A stretch of 20,460 bases of DNA from Phycisphaerae bacterium. Its GTDB lineage: Bacteria; Planctomycetota; Phycisphaerae; SM23-33. The translations under genes and the position numbers were made by a program. The notes below the pieces were generated by a model, which saw nothing but the letters and a program-made list of their open reading frames with translations, made no database searches and was not told the DNA's origin. Where the stretch lies: the NCBI GenBank assembly GCA_030628445.1, contig DAOVQV010000002.1:1-20460 (forward strand), written 5' to 3'. This document shows positions 1 through 7,079 of this stretch, piece by piece. Each line of letters begins with the position of its first letter. The stretch's first letter is position 1.

Positions 1-741
1 TAGTTGCTGCAGGCGATTAACCAGCGCCAGCGCAGCGTCTATGGGGATCTTTCGCTTGACCCTGTCGAATAAGCCCGGTGTCTCAGGGGTCTTCGGGGCG
101 GGGCGTTCCGGCTCGGGGTGGGAAGGTGCCCCCGCTTGGGCCTGATCGGGATCGGTGGAGGGGGGCTCGGCGGTTTCCTGATCGTCCTCGGCCGGTGGCG
201 CGGCGTTGCTGTCTGGGGGCTCGCCAGCCTGGTCGGTGTTCGTATCCTTTGTCTGCTCAGTGGCTTCGGCGGTGGTCGGCTCTGTCTCGCCGGTGGTTTC
301 AGTGGTTTGCGGCTCGCTTTGCTCGGACGTCGCCTCAGTGTCGCTGTCTGAAGCTTCCGCAGGAGGCTCGACAGTTTCCTGCTCGTCCTCGGCCGGCGGC
401 GCGGCGTCCTTGTCGTCAGTTTCGGCGGTGGCTTCGGCGGTGGTCGGCTCTGTCTCGTCGGCGGTTTCAGTGGCTTCTGGCCCACTCTGCTCGACCTGCT
501 CGGCGGCGATCTGATCAGGGTCGATGGGTATGGTGGGCTCCTCGGGCCCGGCCTTGACGGTCGATTCGACATCTTTGACCTCAGCTTCGACGGTGAGCTC
601 GACCTTATCGGTTCTTGTGCCGCTGTTCTTGGGGCCAGTCGGCTTCTTGGGAGGAGCCTTTTTCTTGCCGGCGGGCTTCGCCTCAGCCTTGGTCTTCTTC
701 TTGGGCGTCTTTTTCGCCTTGGTTTTCTTCTGCTTCGCCAT
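1..741 (-). CDS. Low-complexity protein with Lys-rich N-terminus and acidic repeats (3' end outside window)
   Basis: This frame is open for 247 codons from the ATG at 739-741 to the left edge with no stop, so the C-terminus is missing. Residues 2-47 are rich in Lys, Ala and Pro with histone-H1-like patches such as KKTPKKKTK. Residues about 60-205 are acidic and rich in Thr, Ala, Pro and Glu, built from imperfect in-frame repeats: ETEPTTAEAT occurs twice, and an AAPPAED(E/D)QET block occurs twice. Near the edge the composition changes to ordinary sequence (FDRVKRKIPIDAALALVNRL), perhaps the start of a folded domain. I see no signal peptide or membrane segment in the visible part. Shine-Dalgarno support is poor; a TTG at 748-750 is an alternative start. 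A strong sigma-54 promoter lies 135 bp upstream. Function is unknown. The uninterrupted frame over 741 bp and the matching promoter make it a convincing gene. Confidence 0.75.
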   Translation of the reverse strand, partial: MAKQKKTKAKKTPKKKTKAEAKPAGKKKAPPKKPTGPKNSGTRTDKVELTVEAEVKDVESTVKAGPEEPTIPIDPDQIAAEQVEQSGPEATETADETEPTTAEATAETDDKDAAPPAEDEQETVEPPAEASDSDTEATSEQSEPQTTETTGETEPTTAEATEQTKDTNTDQAGEPPDSNAAPPAEDDQETAEPPSTDPDQAQAGAPSHPEPERPAPKTPETPGLFDRVKRKIPIDAALALVNRLQQL

Positions 742-795
742 TTGGGTCAAATCGTTCCAGATACCCGGTTAGACCATCTTTTGCTGGGCGTCTGT

Positions 796-854
796 TTGCG
801 CAAGTCACTGCGCAGCAGATGCACAGCGGCGGTGCACAAACAGCGCCTGCGCAG
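796..854. repeat. Cluster of three TGCGCA-core palindromes
   Basis: TTGCGCAA lies at 796-803, and CTGCGCAG lies at 808-815 and 847-854. All are perfect 8-bp palindromes, and the first two are centred 12 bp apart. They fall in the predicted leader just downstream of the sigma-54 start site. They could be an operator or RNA structure. Clustering by chance is possible in GC-rich DNA. Confidence 0.4.
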
Positions 855-875
855 CGCATCTTGTTGCGCCATTGT

Positions 876-890
876 GCAATGAATGTGCCA
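876..890 (-). promoter_or_regulatory. Sigma-54 (-24/-12) promoter for the low-complexity gene
   Basis: Read on the minus strand the site is TTGGCACATTCATTGCA, that is TGGCAC, five bases, then TTGC with the exact GG-to-GC spacing of RpoN promoters. It departs from the TGGCACG-N4-TTGCW consensus only at the seventh base. Transcription would begin near 864 and run towards the start codon at 741. The activator encoded at 1069-2502 is a plausible partner, but no experiment is implied. Confidence 0.8.
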
Positions 891-1068
891 AACGCGCTAT
901 GGCCGGGTGGCCGGGCTGAATATGGCTGTTTTGCAGGCAAAAACGCCGGTGCAGTTGCTGCGGGGAAAAATCTTGGCGGGGTTTGGTGTCAGGATTTTAT
1001 GCACGCAACGTTGGTTTTTCAGACATATTATGGCGTCACAACGCGGTCTGAGCTTGGACGTACAGCTG

Positions 1069-2502
1069 CTAGTCGCCCGAATCAGAGGGGTGTTGGGAAC
1101 CGTGGACGGCGGGCTGGGGCGGTGCGATTTCGTAGCGTTTGAGCTTTGCATGCAGTGTGGCGCGGGTTATCCCCAACAGCGCAGCCGCCCGCGTCCGCTG
1201 CCAACCCGTCTCGCGGAGGGCTCGAAGAATGAACTCGCGCTCGGCCGTCTCGAGCGAGAAATCCTTCGCGCCCGTCCCCTCGACTCGGGCCTTGTCGGTG
1301 GTCTGGCCGGATAAGTCGAAAACAATCTCGGCGGGACTGATCTGGTCAGCTTTGGCGAGAATAAATGCACGTTCGATAACGTTGCGAAGCTGGCGGACGT
1401 TCCCCGGCCAGTCGTGTTGCAATAACTTCTTTCGAGCTTCCTTGGTCAATCGGAGGATATTTTCGCCGTCGCGACCGCTCAGTATTTCGATGAAATACTC
1501 ACCCAGCAGGGGTATGTCTTGGCGTCGCTTCGGGCTACCCAAGGGGGGGATGTTGATGGGGAAAACGGCCAGCCGGTAGTAGAGGTCCTTGCGGAATCGC
1601 CCGGTCCGGGCCTGTTGGTCCAGACGGCGATTGCTGGTAGCGATGATGGTAGCGTCACATCGTATGTCCTGTGTGCCACCGACTTTACGAAAAGTTCTCT
1701 CCTGCAGTACGCGGAGCAGCTTCGCTTGAAGGTCGGGCGCCATTTCGCTGATCTCGTCCAGCAGCATACTGCCCGTCCCGGCCAGCTCGAACAGCCCCGT
1801 CTTGTCGCGGTCGGCACCGGTAAAGGCGCCCTTGACGTGCCCGAACAGCTCGCTCTCCAAGAGGTTCGCCGTCAGGGCGGCGCAGTTGATGGCTACGAAT
1901 TTCACCGGATCGCCGCAGCGCCAGGCGTGGACAGCTCGTGCGGCCAGTTCCTTCCCCGCCCCGGTCTCGCCGAGGATAAGGATGGGGTTGCAGCGGCTTT
2001 CTGCGACCAGGCGGATCATCTCAAGGGTCTGGACGGCGCCCTCGCTTTGCCCGACGAACGCGACGCTGGGGGGGCATTGCGGGCAGAAGTAGCGCTGGAG
2101 CTTGGTTTCAGCGGCGGACTTCTCAGCCCGCAACCCGGCTGCCAGCTTGGTGAGCCTGTCGTCGTCCAACGGGCCGCCGATGTAGTCGTACGCCCCCGCG
2201 CGGATGAACTGGACGGCCGAATCCACGTCCGGCCGCTCAGCGACGACCACAAGTGGGGTCTGCGTATCGGAAAGCTGTGCTATTTTCTGAAGGTTCCTGA
2301 GTCCCTCGTCATCGGAGTCGATCCGCAAGATCACAAGCTCGGGAGAGCTGTTCTTGATCAGTTGCAGTGCCGATGCCGCGTCGTTGGCGCGGAGGTGACG
2401 AGCGGCGAAGCGCCTTAGCTGTTGGTCGTCCGCAGGGCCGCCAGGGGTCGGGTGGCCTATCTCCACGACCGTCCCTAACATCGATTCGTCGCTGTTATCC
2501 AT
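1069..2502 (-). CDS. Sigma-54-dependent activator with degenerate receiver (FleQ/NtrC-like)
   Basis: A 477-residue bacterial enhancer-binding protein. Residues 8-125 form a receiver-like fold, but the phosphoacceptor position in PELVILRI is Arg60 instead of Asp. The usual N-terminal acidic pair is absent, and the conserved Lys of the GAYDYxxKP motif is Gly110. It is therefore unlikely to be phosphorylated normally. The AAA+ domain (about 148-385) is intact: Walker A GETGAGKE at 178-185, the sigma-54 contact loop GAFTGA at 225-230, Walker B LLDE at 247-250, and FRKDLYYRL around 303-311. A Fis-type helix-turn-helix occupies about 420-457. A CPQC pair at 140-143 links receiver and AAA+ domains. 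The gene diverges from the flagellar operon, which has a sigma-54 promoter, so a flagellar master-regulator role is likely. The start ATG has a weak AAGG upstream; Met8 is an alternative. Confidence 0.93.
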   Translation of the reverse strand: MDNSDESMLGTVVEIGHPTPGGPADDQQLRRFAARHLRANDAASALQLIKNSSPELVILRIDSDDEGLRNLQKIAQLSDTQTPLVVVAERPDVDSAVQFIRAGAYDYIGGPLDDDRLTKLAAGLRAEKSAAETKLQRYFCPQCPPSVAFVGQSEGAVQTLEMIRLVAESRCNPILILGETGAGKELAARAVHAWRCGDPVKFVAINCAALTANLLESELFGHVKGAFTGADRDKTGLFELAGTGSMLLDEISEMAPDLQAKLLRVLQERTFRKVGGTQDIRCDATIIATSNRRLDQQARTGRFRKDLYYRLAVFPINIPPLGSPKRRQDIPLLGEYFIEILSGRDGENILRLTKEARKKLLQHDWPGNVRQLRNVIERAFILAKADQISPAEIVFDLSGQTTDKARVEGTGAKDFSLETAEREFILRALRETGWQRTRAAALLGITRATLHAKLKRYEIAPPQPAVHGSQHPSDSGD

Positions 2503-3137
2503 ATCGTACAGGCCTTAGAGGCCGCCACTGGTCGGGCAGGGAGGGCCGTGAGACCTTCTGATGCGGCGAGGAAACTTCGAGGGCTTGGAGCCGGGAGGCC
2601 CCGAAAAACGCTCGGGACGGGCCTGCTGGGCAGCAGTGGTGTGCTGTTTGGCGCTCAAGGGTGTGGTTACAGCCCATCCCTGCGCTGGTGTCATAGCGTA
2701 ACCCAACCAAATCCGTTCCGTGGAGACCTCCGTCGGTGTCGGGATGTGCCTTGCACAACCTACGTCAGCGTACGGCTGTCTCTTGGGCGTAAAGTTTATG
2801 CCGACTTGGGAATATACCGAGACCTGGGCGGCGAAGGCAAGGCCCCAAGGGGATTTTCGGGGAATTGTTTCACGGCGTGGCGAGGATAGTTTGTTCGAAC
2901 TGTGTTGCTCTGTCCGGCAGCGAGGCCAGGCGATCTTGTCGCAGCCCGCTTGAGTGCGGCCCGACTTGATGAGATCTTGGGGTCCGTAGGAGGAGTCCTT
3001 TTCCGCAACCGGAAGGATCTTCCGCACCCGAACCCCGTAGGTCGGTCGGCGGCGCAGCAGGCCGCGCCGTAAAATACCGCGCGTAAGTGCTGATGGGTAA
3101 CGATCTTCGGACTCCCCGACGCCCCAGCGGCGCCTTC
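2503..3137. other. Long divergent intergenic region without a supported gene
   Basis: About 635 bp separate the activator gene from the fliK promoter. Open frames exist here, but none resembles a known protein or has a good ribosome binding site plus coding character; the longest minus-strand frame runs deep into fliK antisense. Recognisable structure is limited to a CTGCT-GGGC-AGCAG hairpin near 2623-2636 and the TTCCG/CGGAA dyad cluster at 3001-3024. The region probably carries regulatory sites for both divergent transcripts. Confidence 0.5.
3001..3024. promoter_or_regulatory. Candidate enhancer (activator) site: TTCCG/CGGAA dyads
   Basis: TTCCG (3001-3005), CGGAAG (3010-3015) and CTTCCG (3019-3024) form two overlapping inverted repeats about 9-10 bp apart. 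The second, CGGAAG-GAT-CTTCCG, is a perfect dyad. The centre lies about 150 bp upstream of the predicted fliK transcription start, the usual distance for enhancer-binding proteins. That the local activator binds here is inference. Confidence 0.4.
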
Positions 3138-3152
3138 TGGCACACCCGTTGC
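3138..3152 (+). promoter_or_regulatory. Sigma-54 (-24/-12) promoter of the flagellar operon
   Basis: CTGGCACACCCGTTGCC contains TGGCAC, five bases and TTGC in exact RpoN spacing, differing from consensus only at the base after TGGCAC. The transcript would begin near 3164, followed by GAGGA at 3173-3177 and the fliK ATG at 3186. No other convincing promoter is seen until after flgL, so this one could drive all thirteen genes. Confidence 0.8.
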
Positions 3153-3185
3153 CGAAGTACTCGATACGCACGAGGACTCTGTCTG

Positions 3186-4955
3186 ATGAGTTCGATACCG
3201 ATACTGGCGAAATTGATGTTAAGCACGTCCGGGGTTGCCCCTGGATCCAAGGCCTCAGGGGCAAAGTCGCCCAGCACGGCGGGCGGGAAGGGAATAAACG
3301 GCGAAGCGGCAGCGGCCATGGCAGTGGGTGTCTTGGCGGCGAAGGGGTCCAAGACGATCCCAACGCTGGCGGGTGCGGCGGATCTTGGCGGTAACGGCGG
3401 GACTGAGGCGACCAAGCCATCAGGTAAGGGCGGTGTTGTATCGAGCGATTCGCTGAATCGGATGTGCGGCGAGACATTTGCCGTCTTGATGCATCAGATG
3501 TGCCAGCAGGATCAAGCCCAGCCACTCGGCGAGTCGGTCGTCCCGCAGGGCGAGACCGCCCAACCGATAAAGGGTTTGCAGCGCGAGGCTGTAGCGTTTT
3601 CAGATGCTGCGCTGGAGAATGTCACCGAGGCGCCCATCCAGCAGCACGGTGGGGTGAAGATCCCGGTCGCCGAGGCGGTAACGGGGCAAGCCAAGAGCTT
3701 CCTACAAGAGCCGGGTGTTACCGCAAAACAATCGGAAATCACCCCTGGGCAGCCTGTTGAAGGGAACCAACCGAAGCAGTCAGTTGGCATCAGTATACTT
3801 CCCGGGGCGGACAAGGTCTCAGTGACTGCTGAGGCCAAGACGCAGGGCGTCCCAGCCGGTGCGGGCGGGACGACAGACTTAGGCGTCGAGCGCGCCGCTG
3901 TCGTCAAAGAACATCTCCCGGGTGCCCAGCCGATTCCCACTACCGGCACCCCCGCCAGTAACGCCTCCGGTGGGCAGGATTCACAAGCCGCCCAAACGAA
4001 GCCGTCGAACGCTCCGCACGCAACGGCGTCCCAGAACACCCACCCGACAGACAGCGGCGCCGAACAGCTCCCCGAGCCCGTCCAGGTTGTTGTTGTGCGC
4101 GACGCGCTGCAGCGAGCTTCGACGGACAAGGGTCCGGGGGCCAAGGGCGGTCCGGTAAGCCCGACGCAAGCGTCCAGCGGCGATTCAACGAAAGGTCCCA
4201 TCCAAGCTTCGCCCGGTCTGCAGGCCCCGCCTGCCTCCATTAAGGCTGGCTCCGCGGCCCCGGTTGAGGAAAGGGCTTCGGGCGGTTCGGTGGTCGGTAA
4301 AAACAGTGCTCCGGTTGCTTCGGCCGGGCGCCCCGTCGCCGCGTCAGCAGCTGCGAATCAAACGCTGGGCGAAACTGCGATCGGTGAGACGACAGATGCT
4401 GGGGGGGGTAATTCCGCCCTGCAGGTCGCCGTCAGTGACAGCACGCAGGTGACGGGGGCGCAGGATGGGGAGCAGGTCGCGCAGACGTCGCTGCCCGATC
4501 AGATCGCCGGACAGCTGCGCGCCAGTGGCGCGCGGCCTGGTCAGCAGATCGTGATTCGCCTGAATCCACCGGAGCTGGGGGAGGTTCGCATCACGCTGCA
4601 AGCGGAGGGCCGCAGCGTCAAGGGCGTCCTGGAGGTTCAAAACGCTCAGACCCTACAGCACATTCAGCGCGCCGCACCGGCGCTGATGACCCGCCTGTCG
4701 GACGGCGGGGTGCAACTGAGCAGACTTGAGCTGACCCTCTCGACCGGCAGCGACCGAAGCACCGCAGATGCCTCTGACTCTCTGTTTCGCGACGGTCAGT
4801 CTGACCAGTCCCATCAGCATGCAGACAACTGGGGTCAGCACAGCTCGGGTGATTCTACCGGCAGCGACGTCGGTGACGCTTGGGAGCTCGAGACAGAGCA
4901 GGTATTGACGGGTGCGGCGCACGTAGGCGACGAATCCATCAACGTCTGGAGATAG
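3186..4955 (+). CDS. fliK: Flagellar hook-length control protein FliK
   Basis: A 589-residue protein that as FliK would measure the hook and switch the export apparatus from hook to filament substrates. The C-terminal Flg_hook domain lies at about 438-518 and has the family signature VIRLNPPELGEVRITLQAEG, followed by a predicted helix and strand ending in LSRLELTLS. The preceding 430 residues are low-complexity, rich in Ala, Gly, Pro, Ser and Gln, as expected of the secreted ruler region, and are not recognisable by sequence. The frame is open upstream to 3087, but that start would precede the promoter at 3138-3152. The ATG at 3186 has GAGGA eight bases upstream and is preferred. The tail after about 520 is Ser/Asp/His-rich. 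flgD begins 10 bp downstream. Confidence 0.9.
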   Translation: MSSIPILAKLMLSTSGVAPGSKASGAKSPSTAGGKGINGEAAAAMAVGVLAAKGSKTIPTLAGAADLGGNGGTEATKPSGKGGVVSSDSLNRMCGETFAVLMHQMCQQDQAQPLGESVVPQGETAQPIKGLQREAVAFSDAALENVTEAPIQQHGGVKIPVAEAVTGQAKSFLQEPGVTAKQSEITPGQPVEGNQPKQSVGISILPGADKVSVTAEAKTQGVPAGAGGTTDLGVERAAVVKEHLPGAQPIPTTGTPASNASGGQDSQAAQTKPSNAPHATASQNTHPTDSGAEQLPEPVQVVVVRDALQRASTDKGPGAKGGPVSPTQASSGDSTKGPIQASPGLQAPPASIKAGSAAPVEERASGGSVVGKNSAPVASAGRPVAASAAANQTLGETAIGETTDAGGGNSALQVAVSDSTQVTGAQDGEQVAQTSLPDQIAGQLRASGARPGQQIVIRLNPPELGEVRITLQAEGRSVKGVLEVQNAQTLQHIQRAAPALMTRLSDGGVQLSRLELTLSTGSDRSTADASDSLFRDGQSDQSHQHADNWGQHSSGDSTGSDVGDAWELETEQVLTGAAHVGDESINVWR

Positions 4956-4965
4956 GAGAGCAGAA

Positions 4966-5370
4966 GTGGATGCTATTGCGGGAACATTGACCAGCGCCAG
5001 CAAGATTCAAAGTGATTACCTGAACCTGCTGGTGACACAACTTAAGAACCAAAACCCCCTGGACCCGATGGACCACAGCGAAATGGCGTCCCAGTTGGCG
5101 ATGTTGTCCCAGTTGGAACAGTTGGAGAACCAAACCCGACAGCTTCAGAGCATGGAGGGGACATTTCAGGAGGCCCTTGTTACCGCACAGCGCCGCCAGG
5201 CGACGGAGCTTATTGGAAAGACGGTTTCATTCTTCGCCGAGCTGGAAGAAGGCGGGCACGCGATCCGCTGGGCGGAAGTCGACAGAATTGATTTGGCCGA
5301 CGGTCAGGTTCGTCTAAGGGCAGGCGATTATATCCTCGGCCTGGGTGCCATACAGACAGTTGAGGACTGA
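4966..5370 (+). CDS. flgD: Flagellar hook cap / hook assembly protein FlgD
   Basis: A 134-residue scaffold protein that caps the growing hook and directs FlgE polymerisation. Residues 16-57 carry the FlgD signature (SDYLNLLVTQLKNQNPLDP, then SQLAMLSQLEQLENQ). The C-terminal 55 residues (from LIGKTVSFF) look like a small beta domain. The protein is much shorter than the roughly 230-residue enteric FlgD and lacks its full FnIII/Tudor insert, resembling the short forms of Bacillus-type bacteria. The start is GTG with AGGAGA about seven bases upstream, 10 bp after the fliK stop. flgE follows 29 bp later, the usual order. Confidence 0.93.
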   Translation: MDAIAGTLTSASKIQSDYLNLLVTQLKNQNPLDPMDHSEMASQLAMLSQLEQLENQTRQLQSMEGTFQEALVTAQRRQATELIGKTVSFFAELEEGGHAIRWAEVDRIDLADGQVRLRAGDYILGLGAIQTVED

Positions 5371-5399
5371 AACAGGAACTCTAGCAGTAGAGGTGGACT

Positions 5400-7064
5400 A
5401 TGGGAAATGCACTACTATCAGGCGTGTCGGGCATGAAGGCCCACCAGCAGATGATCGATGTGGCCGGTAACAACCTGGCCAATCTGAACACGATTGGTTT
5501 CAAATCCGGCCGCATCACATTCTCGGATTTGTTGAGCGAAACAATTCGTGAAGCGTCGCAGCCAACCTCCGCAGTCGGTGGTATCAACCCCATGCAGGTC
5601 GGCTCCGGCGCGTCCGTCGCCAGCATCGACAAGAACATGTCGCAGGGCACCTTGATCAACACCGGCCAAGCCCTGGACATGGCGATCGAAGGCGAGGGTT
5701 ATTTTGTCCTGAACGACGGGACGAAGAACATCTTCACCCGCGTCGGGACGTTTGGCGTCGACTCGAATTACTATCTTGTAGACCCGGTGACGGGGTATAT
5801 GGTCCAGAGGCAGGGGGTCATCGGAGTCGCGGACGGTTTCCAGACCACGGGGGACAACGCAATTCGCATTCCGTACGACGTGGCCCTCCCCGCCAAGGCC
5901 ACCACCACCATCTCCTATAACGGGAACCTGAGCGCCGACAAGGTTTCCGTAAGCACCCACACCCTGCGCCTGGGTTCTCCATTTACGATAAGTGGAGCGG
6001 CTGCGGCGGGAACTACGGAAATAGACAAGCTGGACCAGTTTTCCGGCGGCGAACTCGGCGTCGGAGAGACGGGCACGATTACGATCACGGGGGCACAGCG
6101 CGACGGAACCGACATTGGGAGTGTCGACCTCACCGTCAATCCGACCACAACGCTCCAGGACCTCTTGGATGAGCTGAACCTGCCCGCACTATTCGGGACC
6201 GATTCCACCGCCACGCTGGACAACGGCGAGCTGTTCCTGAAGGATGACACTTCCGGTTACAGCAAGGCGAACGTCAACATGGTATGGTCCAGCGCGACCA
6301 GCAAGACGTTGGCACTGCCGTACCACTTTCAGCTGGAGACTCCCGGCGGTAACGTCACCCAGGATACCACCATCACGGTCTACGATTCGCTGGGCACCGC
6401 GCACATTCTGAACGCCTCGTTCGTACGGACAGATACTGCTCGGACATGGGATTTGGTGATCAAGGATGTCTCCGGCGATACCAAGCTGGCGGATCGGCGG
6501 ATTGAGAGTATCACGTTCCAGACCAGCGGCGCCTACGGCGGGCTGGGGGGATCGGATACTGCAACCTTCCAGTTGGACTTCGTCACCGACGGAAGCGGGA
6601 GCAGGACAATCACCGTGGATCTGGGTACGGAGGGTAAGTTAGACGGGTTGACGCAGTTCGGCCAGGACTCCACGGCCGGGCCCAGCGGCCAGGACGGTTA
6701 TACCTGGGGTAAGCTGCTGAGCATGTCGGCCAGCATCGAAGGAACGCTGACGGGCCTGTTCACCAACGGCATCAGGAAAGACATCGCCCAGATGACGCTG
6801 GCGATCTTCCAGAACCCGTCGGGTCTGAAGAGCATGGGCAGCAACTACTACGAGCCGTCGGCGAACTCCGGCGACCCGTTATACACGAAAGGGGCGTCCA
6901 GCGGGTGCGGTCCGATCCGCGGCGGAATGCTCGAGAGTGCAAACGTCGACGTCGCAGAGCAGTTCGTTCAGTTGATCCAGGCGCAGAACGGTTTCCAGGC
7001 AAACGCCAGAACCATTCGCGTCTCGACGGAAATGCTGCGGGAACTGACCAATTTGATCAGGTAA
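5400..7064 (+). CDS. flgE: Flagellar hook protein FlgE
   Basis: A 554-residue hook subunit, longer than the usual 400 or so. The N-terminal rod-type D0 segment reads MGNALLSGVSGMKAHQQMID, then NNLANLNTIGFKSGR, and the C-terminal D0 helix ends VQLIQAQNGFQANARTIRVS, then EMLRELTNLIR. Between them lie the Fla/FlgF-G core (GQALDMAIEGEGYFVL, TRVGTFGVD) and an enlarged variable region of about residues 195-440. A stretch near 220-265 ends TTTLQDLLDELN and resembles the hook-IN motif seen in other axial proteins. One cysteine lies near the C-terminus (ASSGCGP). The start ATG has GAGGTGG about five bases upstream. The protein is exported through the flagellar type III apparatus, without a cleaved signal. 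Confidence 0.95.
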   Translation: MGNALLSGVSGMKAHQQMIDVAGNNLANLNTIGFKSGRITFSDLLSETIREASQPTSAVGGINPMQVGSGASVASIDKNMSQGTLINTGQALDMAIEGEGYFVLNDGTKNIFTRVGTFGVDSNYYLVDPVTGYMVQRQGVIGVADGFQTTGDNAIRIPYDVALPAKATTTISYNGNLSADKVSVSTHTLRLGSPFTISGAAAAGTTEIDKLDQFSGGELGVGETGTITITGAQRDGTDIGSVDLTVNPTTTLQDLLDELNLPALFGTDSTATLDNGELFLKDDTSGYSKANVNMVWSSATSKTLALPYHFQLETPGGNVTQDTTITVYDSLGTAHILNASFVRTDTARTWDLVIKDVSGDTKLADRRIESITFQTSGAYGGLGGSDTATFQLDFVTDGSGSRTITVDLGTEGKLDGLTQFGQDSTAGPSGQDGYTWGKLLSMSASIEGTLTGLFTNGIRKDIAQMTLAIFQNPSGLKSMGSNYYEPSANSGDPLYTKGASSGCGPIRGGMLESANVDVAEQFVQLIQAQNGFQANARTIRVSTEMLRELTNLIR

Positions 7065-7079
7065 GGAAGGTTTCACCAG

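Larger units (their letters stand above)
742..1068. other. Intergenic region between the low-complexity gene and the activator gene
   Basis: This 327-bp stretch holds the sigma-54 promoter at 876-890 and a predicted leader of about 123 nt for the low-complexity gene. Three 8-bp palindromes with a TGCGCA core lie in the leader. The part next to the activator gene (about 917-1068) is AT-richer. I found neither a convincing terminator nor a credible gene there. Confidence 0.6.

Noticed and set aside
78..557. Plus-strand open frames opposite the low-complexity gene
   Set aside because: The Trp/Arg- and Gly/Ser-rich translations are mirror images of the repeated acidic gene on the other strand and have no domain character.
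901..916. Direct repeat GGCCGGGT/GGCCGGGC just upstream of the minus-strand sigma-54 site
   Set aside because: Two 8-bp GC-rich units are too short and simple to separate from chance in this genome, and it is too close to the -24 box for a typical enhancer.
931..1000. Possible terminator for the activator gene
   Set aside because: T-runs occur on the minus strand, but no stable stem precedes them.
1519..2418. Plus-strand open frame of 299 codons opposite the activator gene
   Set aside because: It is antisense to a clearly conserved sigma-54 activator and resembles no protein; long antisense frames are common in GC-rich DNA.
2740..2754. Second sigma-54-like site CGGGATG-N4-TTGC on the plus strand
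   Set aside because: It has correct spacing and TTGC, but the -24 element matches TGGCACG at only four of seven bases, and it lies 430 bp from fliK with no gene directly downstream.
3087..3185. Upstream extension of FliK by 33 residues
   Set aside because: It would begin before the promoter and lacks a ribosome binding site, while the ATG at 3186 has one.
2515..3525. Minus-strand open frame of 336 codons through the divergent region into fliK
   Set aside because: It is Arg/Pro/Ser-rich, without recognisable motifs, and overlaps both the sigma-54 promoter and fliK antisense.
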